Of a DNA stretch of 8,976 bases, positions 5,342 through 8,976 are shown in pieces. Positions within the stretch are counted from its first letter, which is position 1. Each line of letters starts with the position of its first letter. Location of the stretch: NCBI GenBank assembly GCA_934636325.1, contig CAKUAK010000101.1, positions 1 through 8,976 of the forward strand, read 5' to 3'. This stretch comes from an uncultured Eubacteriales bacterium. GTDB lineage: Bacteria > Bacillota > Clostridia > Oscillospirales > Butyricicoccaceae. A program made the position numbers and the translations under genes. A model generated the notes under the pieces. It made no database searches, was not told the DNA's origin, and saw only the letters and a list, made by a program, of their open reading frames with translations.

Positions 5342-5830
5342 ATGACCATCACCGAAAAGACAGCATATCTGAAGGGCCTTATGGAAGGCCTCAATATCGA
5401 CAAGAACGACAATATGGGCAAGCTGGTCTCCGTAATTGTCGACACACTTGATGAAATGGCTCTGTCGATCGACGATATCGACGCTCATCTCGACGAGATC
5501 GACTCCGAGATCGAGGATATCGAGGATGTCATCGAAGATATCGAAGACGCTGTCGACGATATCGACGACGATCTGGACGGCGTCTGCGACGTTCTTGACG
5601 ACATCTGCGATGATGCAGATGTCGATGAGGACGACGATGACGAGGATTATGACTTCGAGGACGACGAGGATCTTTATGAGCTCGAATGCCCCACCTGCGG
5701 CGAGCATATCGTCATCGATGAGGTCCAGTTGGGCAACGGCGAAATGAAGTGCCCCGCCTGCGGCGAAGAGCTCGAGTTCGATCTGGGTTCTCTTGTCGAC
5801 GACGAGGACGAAGCAGAGGACGAGGAATAA
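5342..5830 (+). CDS. CD1247-like acidic coiled-coil / zinc-ribbon protein
   Basis: The product is 162 residues and extremely acidic. Residues 1-45 form a helical domain (EKTAYLKGLMEGLNI, then GKLVSVIVDTLDEMA) resembling the N-terminal domain named after Clostridioides difficile CD1247. Residues about 43-90 are a heptad-like stretch of Asp/Glu with regularly spaced Ile, Leu and Val, predicted coiled coil. Residues 91-112 are almost entirely Asp and Glu. A zinc ribbon follows with Cys116-x2-Cys119 and Cys137-x2-Cys140, and the tail is acidic. AAAGGAG at 5325-5331 lies 10 nt before the ATG. No enzymatic motif is present. The family is common in Clostridia, and its position after efp suggests a translation- or transcription-linked role, but its function is unknown. 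The DNA of the coiled coil is repetitive, with GATATCGA recurring. Confidence 0.85.
   Translation: MTITEKTAYLKGLMEGLNIDKNDNMGKLVSVIVDTLDEMALSIDDIDAHLDEIDSEIEDIEDVIEDIEDAVDDIDDDLDGVCDVLDDICDDADVDEDDDDEDYDFEDDEDLYELECPTCGEHIVIDEVQLGNGEMKCPACGEELEFDLGSLVDDEDEAEDEE
5470..5570 (+). repeat. Repetitive GATATCGA-rich segment within the acidic protein gene
   Basis: The octamer GATATCGA recurs four times in about 100 bp, alternating with GAGATCGA-type variants. It encodes repeated Asp-Ile-Asp/Glu units of the coiled coil. The copies are imperfect and in frame, which fits expansion by internal duplication followed by divergence, or simply codon bias on a repetitive peptide. Confidence 0.55.
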
Positions 5831-5852
5831 TCCCCCTATCCATCAGACATGC

Positions 5853-5885
5853 GGCCCGCGGCTTAAAAAAGCCGCGGGCCTTTCT
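5853..5885 (+). terminator. Strong intrinsic terminator closing the efp transcript
   Basis: A perfect 12-bp stem, GGCCCGCGGCTT (5853-5864) with AAGCCGCGGGCC (5869-5880), closes an AAAA loop and is followed by TTTCTT. It begins 22 nt after the stop codon of the acidic protein gene. It separates that transcript from the M42 peptidase gene. Confidence 0.93.
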
Positions 5886-5918
5886 TATGCATTTTTCCCA
5901 CCCATCGTCCATCCGATG

Positions 5919-5927
5919 TGATATACT
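5919..5927 (+). promoter_or_regulatory. Extended -10 promoter of the M42 peptidase gene
   Basis: TG at 5919-5920, one base, then TATACT (5922-5927) forms an extended -10 element, with no good -35 box at the right distance. It sits between the terminator and the ribosome site at 5949-5954, so a start near 5934 gives a short leader of about 30 nt. Confidence 0.6.
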
Positions 5928-5948
5928 GTAAGCATCTGTTGACAGAAA

Positions 5949-5954
5949 AGGGAG
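5949..5954 (+). promoter_or_regulatory. Ribosome binding site choosing ATG 5965 over GTG 5956
   Basis: AGGGAG ends 10 nt before the ATG at 5965 but only 1 nt before the in-frame GTG at 5956, so translation should begin at 5965. Confidence 0.75.
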
Positions 5955-5964
5955 AGTGCGGAAC

Positions 5965-7026
5965 ATGATATTTGACGAAACGAAAAAAGCGGCCTACCGC
6001 GATGTGCTCAAGGATCTTTTGAAGATATCCTCGCCCTCGGGCAAAGAGCGGGTCATGACCGAGCATATCGCCGCCATCGCGCGGGAATATGCCAGCGATG
6101 TTTTTTACGATAATTACGGAAATCTTATGGTCAGGGTCGGCGGACAGGGAAAGAAGCTCATGCTCTGCGCCCATACCGACGAGCTTGGCTTCTGGGTCAG
6201 GAGCATCAGCGACGACGGCTTTTTGAGCGTCGCCAATGTCCGCGTGCCCGACAAATGCATCGAGGCCCGCCAGGTGCTTGTCGACGGCCATATCCCCGGC
6301 ATCGTCGGCACAAAGGCGGCCCATCTCCAGTCGCCCGAAGAGCGCCGCCAGCTGGTGTCGGCAAATGATATATTCATTGATATCGGCGTTTCCTCCCGGG
6401 CCGAGGCCGAGGCCCTCGGCGTAAAGATCGGAAGCTATGCCTCGCCCATGTATAATTACATCGAGATGAGCAACAGCGACCTTATCTGCTGCCGTGCCCT
6501 TGACGACCGCGCCGGCTGCGCCGTTCTTCTCGAGCTGCTGCGCACGGTCGATAAGAGCGCCCTGACATGCGAGCTGTGGCTGGTATTTACCCTTCAGGAA
6601 GAGGTCGGCCTGCGCGGATCGGCCGCCGCCGTAAATTATCTCTGCCCCGATATGATGATCGCCGTCGATACGGTGCCCTGTGCCGATACGCCGGGCATGA
6701 ACTGGCGGAGGGATCTTCCGGTACAGCTGGGGCATGGTGTTGTATGCAGCCTTTCGGAGGGTATATCGCCCATGAACTTCATTCATCCTGAGATGGAGAA
6801 GAAGATCATGGAAATAAAAGATAAGTATTCGATCCCCCTTCAGCCGCTGTCGGTATGCGGCTTCAGCTGTTCGACCGATGCTCTTTCGGGCACGATACAG
6901 GGTCGGGGCGTGGCGGGTGCGACCCTGACCATACCCCGCAGGTATTCCCATTCACCCGTCGAGCTGATGAGTATCAACGATGCCCTTGCCATGCTCGAGC
7001 TGCTTCTGCGCTTTGTGACCGAATAG
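5965..7026 (+). CDS. M42-family metallopeptidase (glutamyl aminopeptidase / endoglucanase-type)
   Basis: The product is 353 residues, typical for M42. The complete active site can be read: metal ligands His70 in CAHTDELGF (with Asp72), bridging Asp180 in ALDDRAGC, general base Glu212 and ligand Glu213 in LQEEVGLRG, Asp235 in AVDT and His329 in YSHSPVE. The PDZ-like dimerisation domain that interrupts the catalytic fold in M42 enzymes fits residues about 75-165. These enzymes form large dodecameric tetrahedral (TET) particles in the cytosol. There they remove N-terminal residues from peptides produced by proteases; some were earlier named cellulases or endoglucanases. The gene has its own extended -10 promoter and follows a strong terminator, so it is transcribed separately from the efp cluster. 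Substrate preference (acidic, neutral or Lys) cannot be deduced. Confidence 0.92.
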   Translation: MIFDETKKAAYRDVLKDLLKISSPSGKERVMTEHIAAIAREYASDVFYDNYGNLMVRVGGQGKKLMLCAHTDELGFWVRSISDDGFLSVANVRVPDKCIEARQVLVDGHIPGIVGTKAAHLQSPEERRQLVSANDIFIDIGVSSRAEAEALGVKIGSYASPMYNYIEMSNSDLICCRALDDRAGCAVLLELLRTVDKSALTCELWLVFTLQEEVGLRGSAAAVNYLCPDMMIAVDTVPCADTPGMNWRRDLPVQLGHGVVCSLSEGISPMNFIHPEMEKKIMEIKDKYSIPLQPLSVCGFSCSTDALSGTIQGRGVAGATLTIPRRYSHSPVELMSINDALAMLELLLRFVTE

Positions 7027-7068
7027 GGCGTTTTCACCGGGCGGTATTCCCCTGCCACGATATCTGTG

Positions 7069-7097
7069 TTGACCTTTTCGGCACGCAGGTGTAAAAT
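7069..7097 (+). promoter_or_regulatory. Sigma-A promoter of the MATE exporter gene
   Basis: TTGACC (7069-7074; 5 of 6) and TAAAAT (7092-7097; 5 of 6) are separated by exactly 17 nt. Transcription would start near 7104, only about 30 nt before the TTG start codon. I see no operator-like repeat or attenuator around it. Confidence 0.75.
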
Positions 7098-7118
7098 AAC
7101 AAAGACTTTTGAAAAAAC

Positions 7119-7125
7119 AGAGGAG
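7119..7125 (+). promoter_or_regulatory. Ribosome binding site supporting a TTG start at 7134
   Basis: AGAGGAG ends 8 nt before TTG 7134. The in-frame GTG at 7125 overlaps this site and cannot be served by it. The ATGs at 7185 and 7188 have only a poor AAAGAG next to them. Confidence 0.65.
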
Positions 7126-7133
7126 TGGGTGTT

Positions 7134-8528
7134 TTGGCAGGTTTACCGGCGGCGTTAAGGCTGCCTGTCTGTGATGACAAAGAGATGATGACCCAGCAGA
7201 AAAGGCTTTATCCGGGTGTATTTGTCGACCAGATGTCGGCCATCCTTTTGGGCCTTGTAAATGTGGCCGTCATGGGAACGATATCCAGCGCGGCGCTGGC
7301 CGGGGTCGGTCAGGTCAACACGGTCAACAACGTCATCGTGTATTTCTTCAATAACTTTGCCATGGGCGGCAACGTCATGGTGGCGCAGAGTGTCGGAGCA
7401 AACGACGCCAAGGGGGGGCAAAAGAGTGCCTCGCAGTCGCTTCTGCTGGGCATACTTATAAGTCTTGCGCTGACGGTCGTCATGTTCATCGGCCGTGTGC
7501 CGCTTCTTTACGCTCTTTACGGCGCATCCGATGCCGATGTCATGCGGTACTCGATAGAGTATTTCACCATATCTGTGCTGGCGACCCCCATGTGGTTCAT
7601 CCATTATCAATGCAGCGGTGTGTTCCGAAGCGCCGGAGACACCCGCACGCCAATGGTCATCGGCATGGTCATGAATGTGATAAACATCGTACTCAGTTAT
7701 GTTTTCGTAATAACCATGGACATGGGCCCGAGGGGCGCCGGATTTTCGATGCTTATTGCCGTCGGGACTGCGGCCGTGCTGGGCCTCCTGCGGATATTCA
7801 GCCGGAAGAGCCGGGTCTGCATCCGCGGCGAGTTCAGCCTGCACCTTGAAAAGGACATCGTCACAAAGACCATGTCGATCGGTATCCCGGCCGGTATAGA
7901 GAACCTGATGTTCAACGGAGGAAAGGTGCTGCTTCAGGTATTCCTGTCGACCATGGGGACAGCGGTAATATCGGCATACCAGGTGGCCTGCTCGATCGAA
8001 AACGTCACCCAGCTTCTGATATCCTCCTATTCCGTGCTGATAATCACTCTTGTGGGTCAGGCCGCCGGAACCGGAAGCCGTGAAAAGACAAGAGACACGG
8101 CCGACTTTATGATGCGCACAGGGCGCAAGCTCTGTATGTATACCATGTTCATCAAGGCGGCCTTATGCTTCCCGCTGGCCCTCTGTTTCACGCGTGACAT
8201 GGCGGTAATAAGGCTGGCGATAGAAATGTTCCTTGTCGAGACCGCCTTCATGCCCTTCTGGGCCGATTCGTTCATGCTGCCCAACTGCTTCCGCTCGGCA
8301 CGGGACGTAAGGGTCTCACTTATCGTCGGCTCGGTGACCATGTGGACCGTCAGGGTATTCGGCGCATACCTCTTCGGCGTCAAAATGGGAATGCGCGGTG
8401 TCGGTATCATGCTTGCAATGTGTATCGACTGGGTCGTGCGTTCGACCATATACCATGCCCGCTTCAAGGGCGACAAATGGCTGGTCAAGGTAGGACGCAA
8501 CGCCCTCGGCGAGACCCATGAAGCTTGA
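7134..8528 (+). CDS. MATE-family multidrug/solute exporter
   Basis: The product is 464 residues from TTG 7134, or about 446 from the ATGs at 7185 or 7188; MATE proteins are usually 440-470. About twelve hydrophobic helices are visible, in two halves. The first half carries the family signature FRSAGDTRTPM (164-174), with the matching CFRSARDVRVSL (about 385-396) in the second half. Other family features are SAALAGVGQV after helix 1 and GIPAGIENLMF at the start of the second half. MATE proteins sit in the cytoplasmic membrane and export cationic drugs or metabolites by H+ or Na+ antiport. The TM1 position usually filled by Asp (VDTxxxG) is Asn43 here (VNVAVMG). Asp32 lies earlier in the same helix. 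The gene has its own promoter and is followed 19 nt later by a YcxB-like gene. The substrate is unknown. Confidence 0.9.
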   Translation: MAGLPAALRLPVCDDKEMMTQQKRLYPGVFVDQMSAILLGLVNVAVMGTISSAALAGVGQVNTVNNVIVYFFNNFAMGGNVMVAQSVGANDAKGGQKSASQSLLLGILISLALTVVMFIGRVPLLYALYGASDADVMRYSIEYFTISVLATPMWFIHYQCSGVFRSAGDTRTPMVIGMVMNVINIVLSYVFVITMDMGPRGAGFSMLIAVGTAAVLGLLRIFSRKSRVCIRGEFSLHLEKDIVTKTMSIGIPAGIENLMFNGGKVLLQVFLSTMGTAVISAYQVACSIENVTQLLISSYSVLIITLVGQAAGTGSREKTRDTADFMMRTGRKLCMYTMFIKAALCFPLALCFTRDMAVIRLAIEMFLVETAFMPFWADSFMLPNCFRSARDVRVSLIVGSVTMWTVRVFGAYLFGVKMGMRGVGIMLAMCIDWVVRSTIYHARFKGDKWLVKVGRNALGETHEA

Positions 8529-8547
8529 GGCTGCCGGAGGATATACA

Positions 8548-8976
8548 ATGCAGTTCAGATTTGCAATGATATATGAGCAGGCCGATTTCATCGGCTTTAT
8601 GCGGGCACAGGTGGCACTGGCCTCCGGAAGGAAAAAGATCGAAAAGCTGCTGCGCATTATCTCGCGCCTCGGCGGCGGCCTTATGATCTTCAGCGGCATC
8701 GGAAACCTCATCCTTTCGATCGCCCTTATGGCGTCCGAGGGCGGCGTGCCGGTATCCTATTGGATCATGTCGGTATTCGTCATCCTCATCGGCCTGATGG
8801 TGTTTTTCAGCAAGGACAGCCGCTCGGCCGGAAAGATGATGTGGCGCAGATATGCCAAAAAGGGGGGCAAGGTGACATATCTCTTTACCCCCTCCGATTT
8901 CAAGCTGCACGACAGGGACAGCGACCATCGCTTTGCCTATTCGGTCATAAAGGACATATGTTTCGATGACCGCTGC
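8548..8976 (+). CDS. YcxB-like two-helix membrane protein, 3' end outside the window
   Basis: This frame is open from ATG 8548 to the end of the window (143 codons, no stop). GGAGG at 8536-8540 lies 7 nt before the start. The N-terminal about 40 residues are amphipathic and basic. Two transmembrane helices follow: GGGLMIFSGIGNLILSIALM (42-61) and SYWIMSVFVILIGLMVFF (70-87). After them comes a soluble part with YLFTPSDFKLHDRDSDH (111-127) and FAYSVIKDICF (129-139). This matches the YcxB-like architecture, in which a membrane hairpin is followed by a small beta domain with an F/Y-S-x-I-K-x-I motif. The function of YcxB proteins is unknown. The 19-nt gap after the MATE gene and the lack of a terminator suggest cotranscription. 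Alternative: an unrelated two-helix protein with a similar soluble domain. Confidence 0.75.
   Translation, partial: MQFRFAMIYEQADFIGFMRAQVALASGRKKIEKLLRIISRLGGGLMIFSGIGNLILSIALMASEGGVPVSYWIMSVFVILIGLMVFFSKDSRSAGKMMWRRYAKKGGKVTYLFTPSDFKLHDRDSDHRFAYSVIKDICFDDRC

Noticed and set aside
5336..5707. Minus-strand Val/Ile/Asp-rich frame opposite the acidic protein gene
   Set aside because: It is the mirror of the repetitive GAT/ATC/GAC codons. No ribosome site and no independent support.
5863..6951. Minus-strand open frame of 362 codons opposite the M42 peptidase
   Set aside because: The plus strand encodes a protein with every M42 catalytic residue. The antisense frame starts within that gene, has no ribosome site, and runs through the strong terminator stem.
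7412..7418. G7 run in the MATE gene, and A5G6 in the YcxB-like gene (8857-8866), as phase-variation or frameshift sites
   Set aside because: Both frames are intact on either side, runs of this length are ordinary in GC-rich genes, and no downstream stimulatory structure is evident.
1..8976. CRISPR array, tRNA/rRNA, insertion sequence, toxin-antitoxin, phage-defence or biosynthetic cluster
   Set aside because: I looked on both strands and found no evenly spaced direct repeats, tRNA-like cloverleaf, transposase motifs, terminal inverted repeats or defence-type gene combinations.

Overview
The window is chromosomal DNA of a Gram-positive bacterium, most likely a fairly GC-rich member of class Clostridia (Oscillospiraceae/Ruminococcaceae-like). 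This rests on strong AGGAGG-type ribosome binding sites, sigma-A-like promoters, a YqeG-type HAD phosphatase, a CD1247-type acidic protein beside efp, and an M42 peptidase. The species assignment is inference from gene content only. I see no tRNA, rRNA, CRISPR array, transposase, phage gene or attachment site.

Layout. Positions 1-178 are GC-rich, hairpin-forming leader or intergenic DNA, perhaps with the last codons of an upstream gene. At 179-409 (+) lies a small membrane-anchored Cys/Asn-rich protein. It converges on a four-helix membrane protein (1018-500, minus), and a GC-rich hairpin terminator at 459-480 serves both. A further minus-strand gene (1973-1212) looks like a degenerate GH18-type TIM barrel. 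It is divergent from the main plus-strand cluster.

The main cluster runs yqeG-like HAD phosphatase (2082), AP-endonuclease-2-like TIM barrel (2575), M24B Xaa-Pro peptidase (3447), then after a 201-nt gap with its own candidate promoter efp (4728) and a CD1247-like acidic coiled-coil/zinc-ribbon protein (5342). A strong intrinsic terminator at 5853-5885 closes it. The first three genes overlap or nearly abut, so they are probably cotranslated. The peptidase-efp pairing is a recurrent Firmicutes arrangement in which both products deal with proline: the peptidase cleaves Xaa-Pro bonds and EF-P rescues ribosomes stalled at proline runs.

The last part holds two separate units. The first is an M42 aminopeptidase with an extended -10 promoter (5965-7026). 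The second is a MATE-family exporter with a TTG start and a good sigma-A promoter (7134-8528), followed 19 nt later by a YcxB-like two-helix membrane protein that runs off the window end.

Most of the window is ordinary housekeeping DNA. I do not see an undescribed multi-gene system. The best leads are single-protein oddities: the Cys/Asn-rich membrane peptide, the AP-endonuclease-like protein lacking one zinc-site Asp, the MATE protein with Asn where the coupling Asp usually sits, the GH18-like protein lacking the catalytic Glu, and the acidic zinc-ribbon protein tied to efp.
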